This document shows positions 1 to 6,949 of a DNA stretch of 27,992 bases, in pieces. This DNA is from a virus. Made by a program: the position numbers and the translations under genes. The DNA lies in the IMG/VR virus record IMGVR_UViG_3300005607_000048, positions 1 to 27,992 of that record; one strand, written 5' to 3'. Numbering within the stretch: position 1 is the stretch's first letter; each line of letters opens with the position of its first letter. Below the pieces are notes generated by a model. The model worked only from the letters and a program-made list of their open reading frames with translations, was not told where the DNA came from and searched no databases.

Positions 1-657
1 CCGACGGAGCACCTACTCATCCCACGAGAAGACTTCAACAAGACGATCCGATTTCTCCACCTCTCCAAGAGCGATGCGTACTTCAAGTACTTCCAACCCG
101 TGACAGCGGTAACGCCCATGAAGATCGGTCTCGTTCCCGGTGCATACAAGCCCTATCACGCCGGCCACGATGCGGTCATTCGCCTCGCCGCCGAGGAAAA
201 CGATCGGGTGATGGTCTTCGTGTCCCTGTCGGACCGCGACAACGTCAGCGGCAAGGTGATGCAGCAGGTATGGTTGGATCAGATCCAGCCCTCGTTGCCC
301 CACAACGTCCAAGTCTTCTATGGCGGTTCCCCTGTGGGCGAGATCTACAAGCTCCTGGGCAAGGCGAACGAAGAGAACTGTGGAGACATCTTCAGCATCT
401 ATTCAGACCCCACCGACGCCGCGCAAAACTACAAAACATTGGACCGTTACGCTGGCAGCCTGGTCGCCAACGGACAGGTGAAGACGCGAGCGATCGAACG
501 AACGTCGACGGTAGACGTGTCTGGGACCCAGATGCGCCAGTGGCTCGCCAGCGGTGACAAAGACCAGTTCATCAAGAACCTGCCGAAGAGCATTGACGGT
601 GAAGCGGTCTGGTCGTTGCTGACCCAAACCCGTGTGTCAACCTGCTGGTGTACATGA
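1..657 (+). CDS. HxGH-type nucleotidyltransferase (NMNAT/cytidylyltransferase-like), 5' partial
   Basis: The reading frame is open from the first base, so the true start is probably outside the window; 218 residues are visible. An in-frame GTG at 100 and an ATG at 118 could be internal starts. The Rossmann core begins at about visible residue 40, with the diagnostic HxGH at residues 53-56 (context PGAYKPYHAGH). Near the C-terminus VSGTQMR matches the ISSTxxR-type nucleotide-binding motif of this superfamily. The family transfers a nucleotidyl group from NTP to a phosphorylated acceptor, as in NMN or pantetheine-phosphate adenylyltransferase or CTP:glycerol-3-phosphate cytidylyltransferase. 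The substrate cannot be assigned here. The roughly 39 residues before the core are not part of a minimal enzyme and look like the end of an N-terminal extension. The fold is secure, the reaction is not. Confidence 0.8.
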   Translation, partial: PTEHLLIPREDFNKTIRFLHLSKSDAYFKYFQPVTAVTPMKIGLVPGAYKPYHAGHDAVIRLAAEENDRVMVFVSLSDRDNVSGKVMQQVWLDQIQPSLPHNVQVFYGGSPVGEIYKLLGKANEENCGDIFSIYSDPTDAAQNYKTLDRYAGSLVANGQVKTRAIERTSTVDVSGTQMRQWLASGDKDQFIKNLPKSIDGEAVWSLLTQTRVSTCWCT

Positions 658-663
658 TACAGT
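635..663 (+). promoter_or_regulatory. Promoter for the Nudix gene at 670
   Basis: TGTCAA at 635-640, a 17-base spacer and TACAGT at 658-663 with an extended TGA before it. The ATG at 670 follows after 6 bases, so the transcript would be leaderless. The same -35 hexamer and spacer recur at 14576. Confidence 0.55.
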
Positions 664-669
664 GGCAGC

Positions 670-1119
670 ATGAAGACAGAGAACAAGGCACGACGGAAAG
701 TGACGTCGTGTGGAGGGCTGCCCTGGCGAGTGCGCAACGGGCGCGTGGAAGTCCTGCTCATCAAGCAGTTCGCTCACAAGGACAGCTGGGGGATCCCGAA
801 GGGTCACATGCACGAGGGCGAGACCGAGGAGGCATGCGCCATCCGCGAAGTTCGCGAGGAAGCTGGCGTTGATGTCCAGCTCGGCCTGCGCCTGCCCAAC
901 GTGGGCTGCGTGGTCCGCGACGAAGACAAGACGGTGATCTCCTGGCTGTGCACTGTGGTGGGCAGCGAAGAGCCCAGGCATGACGACCCCGACAGCGAAG
1001 TCGCCGATGCGCGGTGGTTCGATGTAGCCCTGTTGCCGACGATCCATGTCTACCAGCGACCCCTCATCGCGGCGGGCGTCGAGACGGTGTTCAAGCTCCT
1101 GGAGAACCAACCGAAGTGA
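670..1119 (+). CDS. Nudix hydrolase
   Basis: A 149-residue protein with a complete Nudix box at residues 45-67: G-x5-E-x7-REV-REE-AGV, including the metal-binding REVREE core. The length is that of a minimal Nudix domain. Nudix enzymes hydrolyse nucleoside diphosphates linked to another moiety, such as oxidised dNTPs, ADP-ribose, NADH, Ap4A or capped RNA. The substrate cannot be read from the box alone. KGHMHEGET and the C-terminal ARWF segment resemble diadenosine-polyphosphate or general MutT-like members. The gene starts at ATG 670 with no Shine-Dalgarno site, directly behind a -10 box. It follows the nucleotidyltransferase by 12 bases, so the two could form a nucleotide-metabolism pair. 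A second, different Nudix gene lies at 12705. Confidence 0.92.
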   Translation: MKTENKARRKVTSCGGLPWRVRNGRVEVLLIKQFAHKDSWGIPKGHMHEGETEEACAIREVREEAGVDVQLGLRLPNVGCVVRDEDKTVISWLCTVVGSEEPRHDDPDSEVADARWFDVALLPTIHVYQRPLIAAGVETVFKLLENQPK

Positions 1120-1120
1120 G

Positions 1121-1134
1121 CCTATTTAGGGCTG
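1121..1134 (+). promoter_or_regulatory. -10-like box before the tagged structural gene
   Basis: CCTATTTAG with TATTTA at 1123-1128, 6 bases before ATG 1135. No clear -35 is seen. It belongs to the CTA(C/T/G)TTA subgroup found also at 3751, 8458, 10957 and 26150. Confidence 0.4.
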
Positions 1135-2229
1135 ATGGGCAGGCTGGCTGAAAAGGTTCTCCTCCAGGAGTTCGTGCGTGAGGTCCTGCGGGAGGACGAT
1201 GGCGGCGTCTACGGTGACCTTGCCATGGCAGACGCCATGCAAAACCCGTGGGGCGTCAGCTTTGGCTCGGGCAAGGACCTCTACAACATCTTCGTCAAGC
1301 CCTTCGCTGACGTCGTCCAGACGGCTGCCGGCAAGACGAAGGAGCTGTCCCAACGTGGACAGACGTTGCTCCGCGTCACGTTTGAGACCGTAGCGACAAC
1401 GCTCATCCCGTTCCTGACTGACTCTTACAATGAGATCTTCGAGCACGAGAAGGAGAAGCTTGACAAGATCCGTTCGGAGTACGCCGAGGTCTACCGTTCC
1501 AATTGGGATGCTTTCAAGGACGAAGACTTTCAACTCCTTGCGTTCATGTACAACCCCGGCCGCTTCATCACCAGCAAGGTGTTGAAGAAGTCACCTGCGG
1601 TTGCTGTCGAGCTCCTCAGCATCGTGTCGGGTGGCACGTTGGATGCTTACCTTGATCCGATCAAGAAGGCGCTGGACAGCGGTGAAGAGCCGCTTACGGG
1701 ACTGGATCGCGCCAATGGCAAGCGAAAAAACGTTGAAGACGTCTTCGGCAGCGGGGGTGGAGGCGGGTACGACGTAGGTTGGGGAGGCGGCGGCGGACAC
1801 CACATGGAGGGCGTCATCCGCGAAGCTGAAGGAAGCCAGCAGCCTGCCACGCCCGAGCAGAAGCTCGCCAACCCCAAGCTGATCCAAGCCGTCAACAACA
1901 GTCAGATGGCTCGCAAGATGAGGCAGCAAGCGCAGCAACTCGTCCGTGCTCCGCTGACACAGGTCTACAAGCAAGCGCAAGCTGTGTTGGGAGCGAACTC
2001 GATCCAGGACCTGCAACAGAAGTTGGGCAAGCGCCTGAAGGGCGCCGAGAAACTCGAGCAGATCGAACCGCAAGCGCGCCAGGCCGCCGAACAGCAGCTG
2101 ATGGCAGGCGTCAAGAAGTCGATGAAGGACTTCTACATCAAGAGCCTGACGCAGCAGGCCAAGAAGTTCGAGGGAACCCCGGTCCTCGACGACTACAAGC
2201 AGGCGATCAGCAAGATCAAGGCGCTCTGA
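1135..2229 (+). CDS. Probable virion/head-associated protein with N-terminal capsid-targeting-like tag
   Basis: A 364-residue protein without a recognised enzyme domain. Residues 1-20 form a short amphipathic helix (LLQEFVREVLRED) that resembles the N-termini of five other proteins in this window and contains LxE and VxE motifs like those cleaved by T4-type prohead proteases. Residues about 40-190 are helical. A glycine-rich linker at about 203-221 (two GGGGG runs) separates this from a second part that opens with a similar short helix (EGVIREAEG) and continues as Gln/Ala/Lys-rich helices to the end. A structural or internal-head role is inferred from the tag and composition; no family is recognised. 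The start is ATG 1135 behind a -10-like box. Confidence 0.75.
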   Translation: MGRLAEKVLLQEFVREVLREDDGGVYGDLAMADAMQNPWGVSFGSGKDLYNIFVKPFADVVQTAAGKTKELSQRGQTLLRVTFETVATTLIPFLTDSYNEIFEHEKEKLDKIRSEYAEVYRSNWDAFKDEDFQLLAFMYNPGRFITSKVLKKSPAVAVELLSIVSGGTLDAYLDPIKKALDSGEEPLTGLDRANGKRKNVEDVFGSGGGGGYDVGWGGGGGHHMEGVIREAEGSQQPATPEQKLANPKLIQAVNNSQMARKMRQQAQQLVRAPLTQVYKQAQAVLGANSIQDLQQKLGKRLKGAEKLEQIEPQARQAAEQQLMAGVKKSMKDFYIKSLTQQAKKFEGTPVLDDYKQAISKIKAL

Positions 2230-2255
2230 ACACGTTCTGGGCTCCGTTGTAGGGT
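2227..2255 (+). promoter_or_regulatory. Promoter before the GapR-like gene
   Basis: TGAACA at 2227-2232 (its first three bases are the stop codon of the previous gene), 17 bases, then TAGGGT at 2250-2255; ATG follows at 2263 after 7 bases. The same hexamer pair and spacing, with TAGGAT, recurs before GroEL at 26776. Confidence 0.5.
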
Positions 2256-2262
2256 CTCGTCC

Positions 2263-2559
2263 ATGGCACGAGGCAAAAAGAACGCACCCACCGCCGACAA
2301 GGCAGTCGCTGAGATGCAGCCGGACGAGCTCAACGCTCTCCGCGAGCTCGTCAAGGAGTTCATGGCGAAGGTCGAGAATCTCGACAGCGAGATGGAAGGC
2401 CTGAAGCAGGACAAGAAGGAGCTCATCGAGGAGTACAAGGAGAAGCTGGACATGAAGACCTTGCAGATTGCTCTGCGGATCCTCAAGCTCCAGAACGCCG
2501 TCCAACGGCGCGATTCCTTCGACCTCTTCATGGAAGCTTTGACGGATCCCGCGCAGTGA
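2263..2559 (+). CDS. GapR/DUF2312-like coiled-coil protein
   Basis: A 98-residue, highly charged helical protein. Residues about 22-98 (LNALRELVKEFMAKVENL onward) follow the layout of the GapR/DUF2312 family: a long helix of paired Glu/Lys, then a basic LQIALRILKLQ segment and a closing RRDSFDLFMEAL that resembles the LDLYLEAL end of GapR. GapR is a small nucleoid-associated protein that binds overtwisted DNA. A phage copy could organise phage or host DNA, but that is inference. The N-terminal 20 residues are Lys/Ala-rich and probably flexible. The gene begins leaderless at ATG 2263 and overlaps the next gene by a GTGA. The match is from memory of the family pattern, so a generic coiled coil remains possible. 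Confidence 0.6.
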   Translation: MARGKKNAPTADKAVAEMQPDELNALRELVKEFMAKVENLDSEMEGLKQDKKELIEEYKEKLDMKTLQIALRILKLQNAVQRRDSFDLFMEALTDPAQ

Positions 2560-2744
2560 ACGCTCACATCACCGATCCTCCCGGCACGCCATGCAAACGA
2601 TGCGGTCTGATCTACTCGATCAAGACAGCATACACGCCGTGCCTTGAAGAGGGTCAAACTTGGGAAGAGTGGTACGAGAACCTGAACGAAGGTCAGAAGA
2701 AGACAGTCGAGTTCAGGCCCGCCAAATCATCACCCATGACGTGA
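2556..2744 (+). CDS. Small Cys-containing protein
   Basis: A 62-residue orphan starting at GTG 2556, whose GTGA overlaps the stop of the upstream gene, so translation is probably coupled. PCKRCGLIYS at residues 12-21 is half a zinc-ribbon (CxxC). A further Cys lies at about residue 29, but no second CxxC pair is present, so a complete zinc site is doubtful. The rest is acidic and aromatic (TWEEWYENLNEG). No family is recognised. Confidence 0.6.
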   Translation: MNAHITDPPGTPCKRCGLIYSIKTAYTPCLEEGQTWEEWYENLNEGQKKTVEFRPAKSSPMT

Positions 2745-2746
2745 AG

Positions 2747-2752
2747 TAGGAT
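2747..2752 (+). promoter_or_regulatory. -10-like box before the gene at 2759
   Basis: TAGGAT lies 6 bases before ATG 2759, the same box and spacing as before GroEL (26799). No good -35 is present at 16-18 bases, so this is a weaker candidate. Confidence 0.35.
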
Positions 2753-2758
2753 CGGGGT

Positions 2759-3211
2759 ATGCCGGCCAAGAAGAAGGACAAGCCCCCGCAGCTGACGCCC
2801 CAGCCGACCTGGGAATTGTTGCTGACCAAGACGCAGCTGATCCACCTGCGCGACCTGATGTCGATCCTGTTGCCGCCTGACGGTGCACGCACTGTCTCAC
2901 AGGTCCTGGCAGCAGGCGAGGCACGGGTCGTTGCCGAGACCCAGCTGTGGGCAGACATCGCCCAGCTGTGCCGCCAGGCAAAGATCCCGATCAACAAGCA
3001 GGCACCTGACTTCGTCGTCATGGTGACAGGTGCCCCCGCCCTGGACGTCGTCAGGATCGCAGAAGATCCGGATGAGCAAGAGCAGGCGGGACCGGACGGT
3101 GACCCGTCGGCGCTGCTGGACGCCTTGCAGGATGCCCTCGCAGAGGAGCAGGCCGAGCCCGAGAAAAAGCCGGCACCGAAGAAGAAGGCAACCAAGGGGA
3201 AGAAGCCGTGA
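2759..3211 (+). CDS. Helical protein with Lys/Pro-rich tail, unknown function
   Basis: A 150-residue orphan. The N-terminus is basic (PAKKKDKPP). Residues about 18-100 form an amphipathic helical domain (WELLLTKTQLIHLRDLMSILLPP onward). Residues 102-132 are very acidic (DPDEQEQ, EEQAEPE). The last 15 residues are Lys/Ala/Pro-rich (KKPAPKKKATKGKKP), like histone tails or nucleic-acid-binding tails. The alternation of acidic and basic low-complexity ends suggests binding to DNA or RNA or to a highly charged partner; no family is recognised. It overlaps the next gene by GTGA, so the two are co-translated. Confidence 0.75.
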   Translation: MPAKKKDKPPQLTPQPTWELLLTKTQLIHLRDLMSILLPPDGARTVSQVLAAGEARVVAETQLWADIAQLCRQAKIPINKQAPDFVVMVTGAPALDVVRIAEDPDEQEQAGPDGDPSALLDALQDALAEEQAEPEKKPAPKKKATKGKKP

Positions 3212-3750
3212 CATCCTACCGGGTCGGTCAGGTCCTGTACGTCATCTTTCACAAAGAGACGAAGATCTACCCGATGCAGGTCGTCGAGGAGGTCACCAAG
3301 AAGACCCTGAACGGGACCGAGACCACGTACATGGTGAAGGGTGGCCCATCAGCGGGTGATCCCATCCCGATCGAGCGTGTCGAGGGCGAGTTCTTCGATT
3401 CGGCTGCGAAAGTCCAGAAGGAGCTCCTGTCACGGGCGACAAGCGGGATCAACTCGCTTGTCGAGAACGCAGTGTCCAAGGCACAGGAGTGGTTCCCCAC
3501 GGGTTTCGAGGAGACGGCGTCAGAGGACATGTCGATCCCCCTGAAGCCCGCGGAGCCCGGCCAGATCAAGCAGACTCGAGTCCCGTCCCCGCCGAAGCCC
3601 CGCAACAAGAAGCCGCAGGGTCCGCCGCCTGAAGTCGCCGAGCTCGCTGCTGAACTTCAGGCCGAGAACGAGAAGTTGGAGGTCGAGATGGCCGACGGCA
3701 CTCGAGTCCGGGTCAACAGCATCAAGGTCCCCGAGAGCATCACTGGGTGA
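3208..3750 (+). CDS. Beta-domain plus coiled-coil protein, unknown function
   Basis: A 180-residue orphan with a GTG start at 3208 inside the preceding stop codon. Residues 1-60 are strand-rich (RVGQVLYVIFHKE, IYPMQVVEEVTKK, TTYMVKGG), resembling a small SH3- or OB-like barrel. Residues 65-100 are helical. A Pro/Lys-rich linker covers about 111-137. The C-terminus holds a short coiled coil (VAELAAELQAENEKLEVEM) and a final strand. The mix of a barrel and coiled coil suggests a structural or assembly role together with the upstream gene, but this is not established. Confidence 0.75.
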   Translation: MTSYRVGQVLYVIFHKETKIYPMQVVEEVTKKTLNGTETTYMVKGGPSAGDPIPIERVEGEFFDSAAKVQKELLSRATSGINSLVENAVSKAQEWFPTGFEETASEDMSIPLKPAEPGQIKQTRVPSPPKPRNKKPQGPPPEVAELAAELQAENEKLEVEMADGTRVRVNSIKVPESITG

Positions 3751-3756
3751 TACTTA
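3751..3756 (+). promoter_or_regulatory. -10-like box TACTTA before the gene at 3762
   Basis: TACTTA starts immediately after the upstream stop codon and ends 5 bases before ATG 3762. Identical hexamers precede the endolysin (10957) and the gene at 26164. It decides the start at 3762 rather than the in-frame GTG at 3747. Confidence 0.4.
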
Positions 3757-3761
3757 GAGGG

Positions 3762-4010
3762 ATGCGGATCACGATCGGGAGGCTGCGGCAGCTGTTCGCT
3801 GAGGCGATGGAAGAAGCCAAGATCGCTGCCCACCCCGAGTACATGAAGAAGGAAGCGGTCCGCGAGCGCGAGCAGAAGCGCATCGAGGAGATGGTCGCTT
3901 CCGACGTCATCAAGAGCCAGGATGACCTTGACACCTTCTGGATGGCGTTGAACGCATTGAAGGCTGTCCCCTACGAAGTCTGGGCGAAGATGGCCAAGAA
4001 GAGCGCCTGA
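3762..4010 (+). CDS. Small helical protein with N-terminal capsid-targeting-like tag
   Basis: An 82-residue, almost wholly helical protein. Its first 19 residues (MRITIGRLRQLFAEAMEEA) are basic then acidic, amphipathic, and hold a FAE site followed by small residues. This is the arrangement of T4 internal-protein targeting peptides and fits the tag shared with the genes at 1135, 8469, 12227, 12705 and 13500. The remainder is rich in Glu/Lys/Ala, with no known domain. A virion-internal small protein is a reasonable inference. ATG 3762 was chosen because it sits 5 bases behind a TACTTA box; the GTG at 3747 would lie in the promoter. Confidence 0.75.
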   Translation: MRITIGRLRQLFAEAMEEAKIAAHPEYMKKEAVREREQKRIEEMVASDVIKSQDDLDTFWMALNALKAVPYEVWAKMAKKSA

Positions 4011-4036
4011 AAAAGCGTCCCCACCCGTTGTAGGGT
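4008..4036 (+). promoter_or_regulatory. Promoter before the membrane peptide gene at 4044
   Basis: TGAAAA at 4008-4013 (starting in the upstream stop codon), 17-base spacer, TAGGGT at 4031-4036, ATG 7 bases later. From 4031 into the first codons the sequence nearly repeats that at 14599. Confidence 0.5.
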
Positions 4037-4043
4037 GCTTCAA

Positions 4044-4247
4044 ATGGAGCTGGTCATCGGTCTGGTGGCGTTGCTGGTCGTCGCCCTGATCGCGTCTGAG
4101 AGCCGCGCGCGTTACAGTGCATACGCTCTGAAGCGAAACCACATGGCAAGCCTGATGCGGCTGGATGACCAGGTCCGCGTCAACCTGCCTCCGACCGCCA
4201 GCGAGCTGATGTCAGCAGCGATCGAAGAAGAGCTCAACGAGGTGTGA
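4044..4247 (+). CDS. Small single-pass membrane protein
   Basis: A 67-residue orphan. Residues 2-17 (ELVIGLVALLVVALIA) form one membrane helix directly at the N-terminus. The rest is a soluble, Arg- then Glu-containing tail ending in EEELNEV. ATG 4044 was preferred over GTG 4035 because the GTG lies inside the -10 box. The start region (ATGGAGCT-GT) is nearly the same as that of the membrane coiled-coil gene at 14611, although the proteins differ after the first few residues. No function can be assigned. A holin-like or envelope-modifying role is possible but unsupported. Confidence 0.65.
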   Translation: MELVIGLVALLVVALIASESRARYSAYALKRNHMASLMRLDDQVRVNLPPTASELMSAAIEEELNEV

Positions 4248-4248
4248 C

Positions 4249-4686
4249 ATGGGACTCATGGCGTGGTGGCGTCGCAAGTTCGGCAAAGATGTCAAGACTT
4301 TCACGGACGACGAGAAGGTCGAAGCATACGTGACCGCCGGTGCTGAGATCGGCTCGGCGGTATCGTACATCTACATGGGCGAGTGCATCGGCTTCGACAA
4401 GTTGCTCGACCAGTGGGAAGCCACCGAGAAGGCGTACAGCGACTTGGGCTTTCGGACGCTGAGCATCGATGACTTCACCAGCTACGGCGGCTGGGGCAAG
4501 GACATCTCACACCTGCTCCGCGTTCCCCGCAAAGAGGGGGAGAAGCCGGTGTTCCACGCCGCCTACTACCGCGAGCACTTCTTCGGCCGGGTCGGCATGT
4601 CAGACGTTGTCAAGAAAGCGATGCAGGGCGAAGTCGCGGTCGGACAGTACCGCGTGCCCTCGACAGAACACCTGAAGCAGGGGTGA
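4249..4686 (+). CDS. Conserved-looking orphan, unknown function
   Basis: A 145-residue soluble protein that I do not recognise. The N-terminus is short and basic (MAWWRRKFGKD), followed by a mixed alpha/beta body with many aromatic residues (SAVSYIYMGECIGFDKLL, HAAYYREHFFGRVG). Its start is well supported: ATG 4249 lies one base after the upstream stop, with GAGGTG about 4 bases before it serving as Shine-Dalgarno site, so it is translated in the same operon as the membrane peptide. It overlaps the next start by GTGA. Confidence 0.75.
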   Translation: MGLMAWWRRKFGKDVKTFTDDEKVEAYVTAGAEIGSAVSYIYMGECIGFDKLLDQWEATEKAYSDLGFRTLSIDDFTSYGGWGKDISHLLRVPRKEGEKPVFHAAYYREHFFGRVGMSDVVKKAMQGEVAVGQYRVPSTEHLKQG

Positions 4687-5060
4687 ACGTGGCTTCCTCT
4701 ATCTGGTACGTGTGGTTCACCGCGAGCAAGCCCGATTTCGTCGAGGCTCTGTGTGCAAAGATGATCCGGCGGGGCTGGACAGTCGGCCCACTGGGCCGGC
4801 ACCTGATCACCGAACACGAGGACTCGCCATCGTGCGTGGTCGCTCTGTCGATCCACCGCGTCCCACGGACCGAGGAAGAAAAGAAGGAGTACACCGTCAG
4901 CGGAGTGTACGCCGAGCTGTGCGACGTGATGCGGTACATCAAGGGCAAGTACTGGAGCCTTGTCGTCAGTGAGTCAGCGGGCTGCACCTGGTCGTACGGC
5001 AACGAAAGGATCAGCAAGAACGAGAAAGAACAGGCAGAGGCAGCCAAGAAAGTCAACTAG
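4683..5060 (+). CDS. Alpha/beta orphan protein
   Basis: A 125-residue protein of unknown function. The start is either GTG 4683, overlapping the upstream stop, or GTG 4689, which has AGGGG at a better Shine-Dalgarno distance. The pattern IWYVWFTASKPDFVEALCAKMIRRGWTV is strand-helix-strand, as in a ferredoxin-like fold, and is followed by a second strand-rich part (CVVALSIHRVP, YWSLVVSESAGC). The C-terminus is a Lys/Glu-rich helix. Three or four cysteines are spread out and do not form a metal motif. Confidence 0.7.
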   Translation: MNVASSIWYVWFTASKPDFVEALCAKMIRRGWTVGPLGRHLITEHEDSPSCVVALSIHRVPRTEEEKKEYTVSGVYAELCDVMRYIKGKYWSLVVSESAGCTWSYGNERISKNEKEQAEAAKKVN

Positions 5061-5062
5061 CT

Positions 5063-5479
5063 ATGCGCGACGTACTGTGGATCACTCTCACCATCATTGG
5101 GTGGGGATGTTGGAGCGTGGTGCAGAAGCTGGCTCTCCGGCACACGTCTCCAGCGATGGTCCAGCTCATCAACGCTTACGTCTACAGCACCTTTGCTCCC
5201 ATCATCTACTTGGTGATGAAAGCCAAGAACGCGCCTTTTGTCTGGAACACATGGGGGATCGTGTGGACGACAGTCGCCGCGAGCTTGGCGACGCTAGCGA
5301 GCTTCGCTTTCTTGTTCGCGATCCAGGACAAGCCTGTCTATCAGGTGTTGAGCTACGCTGAGCTCCACCCGATCTTGAGCTTCATCCTGTGTTGGGTCCT
5401 GCTTGGTGAGGCATTCACGCTCCAACGTGCCCTTGGCGCGATCATGATCGTTGCGGGATGCATCATCATGAACCGGTGA
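5063..5479 (+). CDS. Half-size EamA/DMT-family membrane protein
   Basis: A 138-residue hydrophobic protein with four to five membrane segments: about 5-20 (LWITLTIIGWGCWSVV), 38-53, 68-88 (TTVAASLATLASFAFLFAI), 96-116 (ELHPILSFILCWVLLGEAF) and 121-137 (ALGAIMIVAGCIIM). The order and the closing LLGE...GAIMIVAGCII are typical of one EamA domain of the drug/metabolite transporter superfamily. Most family members have two such domains; the single-domain form would have to dimerise, as small multidrug-resistance and EamA half transporters do. The substrate is unknown. It starts two bases after the upstream stop. Membrane transporters are uncommon in phage genomes. Confidence 0.8.
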   Translation: MRDVLWITLTIIGWGCWSVVQKLALRHTSPAMVQLINAYVYSTFAPIIYLVMKAKNAPFVWNTWGIVWTTVAASLATLASFAFLFAIQDKPVYQVLSYAELHPILSFILCWVLLGEAFTLQRALGAIMIVAGCIIMNR

Positions 5480-5503
5480 AACCGTCGTTGACACCGCATG
5501 AGG

Positions 5504-5531
5504 TGTAATTCATGCTCAATTATGGTAGACT
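5504..5531 (+). promoter_or_regulatory. Promoter, copy 1 of a duplicated element
   Basis: TGTAAT at 5504-5509, 16 bases, TAGACT at 5526-5531, then GTG at 5538 after 6 bases. It nearly repeats the element at 6945-6972: both share TCATGCTC at the same place in the spacer and TGGTAGACT at the end. Confidence 0.6.
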
Positions 5532-5537
5532 TGTCTG

Positions 5538-5867
5538 GTGAGAAACCTGACCCGAGCACAACGCAAGAAGGCGCAGAAAGAGTTCGAGGTCGGCGACGTG
5601 GTAACGTGGGGCGAAGGCACCATTGCACACCGCGTCATCGACGTCAACCCTCGTGGCGTTGTGGTTGACGTGACGTCGATGATGGCGCACGATCCGCTCA
5701 CGCCCTTCTGGGCGAGCAAGCTGCCCGATGGACGGTGGGCGCTGCTGGTCTTGTTCGACCACAACGTCCAGGGTCCAGGACCCAGGTGCCGGTACCGTGA
5801 ACACGGAGTGTGTTCAGGACCGCCGCGTCACACTGACATGGAACCCGACAAGCCGCCGAGGATTTGA
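5538..5867 (+). CDS. Small barrel-domain orphan
   Basis: A 109-residue protein beginning with GTG 5538, chosen because it sits exactly 6 bases behind a promoter that is duplicated at 6945. The first 17 residues are basic (RNLTRAQRKKAQKEFEV). Then comes GDVVTWGEGTIAHRVIDV-RGVVVDV, a run of short strands joined by turns that looks like a KOW/SH3-type barrel. The C-terminal 30 residues are Pro/Arg-rich and probably disordered. Nucleic-acid binding is plausible from charge and fold but is not shown. Confidence 0.65.
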   Translation: MRNLTRAQRKKAQKEFEVGDVVTWGEGTIAHRVIDVNPRGVVVDVTSMMAHDPLTPFWASKLPDGRWALLVLFDHNVQGPGPRCRYREHGVCSGPPRHTDMEPDKPPRI

Positions 5868-5870
5868 CCG

Positions 5871-6095
5871 ATGCTGAAGGACTTCTTACCTGGTGATCTG
5901 GTCCTGTCAGACCGCCCCGACTTCAAGGTTCCCGAGGACGAAAAGTCACGTATCGGGATGGTGTTGGGGCACATCCCACCGGGTACAATGGGAAATGGGT
6001 TCGCGGTCACCCAACTCCTCGTCTTCTGGACAGGACCCCGGCACGGGCACAAGCCCTTCACACTCGAACCCGACCACAGGTTGAAACACGCATGA
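5871..6095 (+). CDS. Small orphan upstream of the FEN nuclease
   Basis: A 74-residue protein with the pattern FLPGDLVLSDRPDFK...SRIGMVLGHIPPG...VTQLLVFWTG, again suggestive of a compact strand-rich barrel, similar in layout to the preceding product (GD-V-L/V motif). The two may be related small domains, but identity is low. ATG 5871 follows the previous stop by 3 bases and the gene overlaps the nuclease start by ATGA, so it belongs to the same operon. Confidence 0.65.
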   Translation: MLKDFLPGDLVLSDRPDFKVPEDEKSRIGMVLGHIPPGTMGNGFAVTQLLVFWTGPRHGHKPFTLEPDHRLKHA

Positions 6096-6949
6096 GCAAG
6101 ATCCTCATCATCGACGGCGCGAACTTCATGTATCGCGCTCGGGCTGGGTTCCAGCTGGGCGACTTCAACGTCGTTTACAACTTCGTCCGCAACCTCCGGT
6201 CGCTGGTCGAGCAGATGGCTCCCACTCGCGTCTACTTCACGTTGGAGGGAGCGCCCCGGCGCCAGCTGGAGAAGCTGCCCACCTACAAGGCCAACCGCAT
6301 CGGCCGTGACGATCACCAGGAGGGCAAGCGTAGCGAGGAGGACTACCGGCGCCAGAACCAGATCATCGTCCGCATCCTCGAGCACATGCTGCCCGTCACC
6401 GTGGTCCAGCACCCGGACTTCGAGGCCGATGACCTCATCTACAACCTGATCAAGCGTTCGAGCAGCGCGATCGAATGGACTGTCGTGTCGACAGACTCCG
6501 ACTTCATCCAGCTGTTGCAACAGTTCTCGAACGTCAAGCTCTACAACCCGGTCACCAAGAAGTACGTCCAGGCCCCCGACTACGAGTACGTCGTCTGGAA
6601 GGCGCTCCGCGGTGACGGCAGCGACAACATCCCCGGGATCCCGGGCATCGGCGACGTGCGTGCTACTGAGCTGGCCAACGACTATGACGAGCTGTGCCGG
6701 CTGCGTGCGAACGCAACGTTCGAGGAGCAGTTCAAGCGTAACTTCGACCTCATCCACTTCCAGGCCTGGTCCGACGAAGAGGCACTGAAGATGAGGTCGT
6801 CAGGTGCTCCCCGCAACTGGGACCTGATCAAGGAGCAGTTCGAGGACATGGCCTTCAAGAGCATGCTCAAGGAGGGGACCTGGGACAAGTTCGTCGCCAC
6901 GTTCGACCCCCTCTGGGGTCCTTCCGAGGATGCGCCGAAAACAGTGTAA
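6092..6949 (+). CDS. 5'-3' exonuclease / flap endonuclease of the FEN (PIN-like) superfamily
   Basis: A 285-residue protein with the FEN signature in order: ILIIDGANFMYRA (residues 4-16, first metal-binding Asp), YKANR in the arch region, DFEADDLIYNL (second acidic cluster), STDSDFIQLL (third), and GDGSDNIPGIPGIG (helix-3-turn-helix with the final Asp). The length matches T4 RNase H and the small 5' nuclease domains that act without a polymerase domain. Such enzymes remove RNA primers and flaps during lagging-strand synthesis and can finish base-excision repair, consistent with the glycosylases further along. The start overlaps the upstream stop (ATGA). Confidence 0.92.
   Translation: MSKILIIDGANFMYRARAGFQLGDFNVVYNFVRNLRSLVEQMAPTRVYFTLEGAPRRQLEKLPTYKANRIGRDDHQEGKRSEEDYRRQNQIIVRILEHMLPVTVVQHPDFEADDLIYNLIKRSSSAIEWTVVSTDSDFIQLLQQFSNVKLYNPVTKKYVQAPDYEYVVWKALRGDGSDNIPGIPGIGDVRATELANDYDELCRLRANATFEEQFKRNFDLIHFQAWSDEEALKMRSSGAPRNWDLIKEQFEDMAFKSMLKEGTWDKFVATFDPLWGPSEDAPKTV

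Noticed and set aside
5058-5066. TAGCTATG, similar to the -10 box at 8750
   Set aside because: The TAG is the stop codon of the preceding gene and the box overlaps the ATG itself, so the resemblance is likely chance.
5488-5493. TTGACA, a perfect -35 hexamer
   Set aside because: No -10 box lies 15-19 bases downstream; the duplicated promoter at 5504-5531 explains the start better.
5828-6757. 309-codon - strand frame
   Set aside because: Antisense to the FEN nuclease, which has all family motifs.
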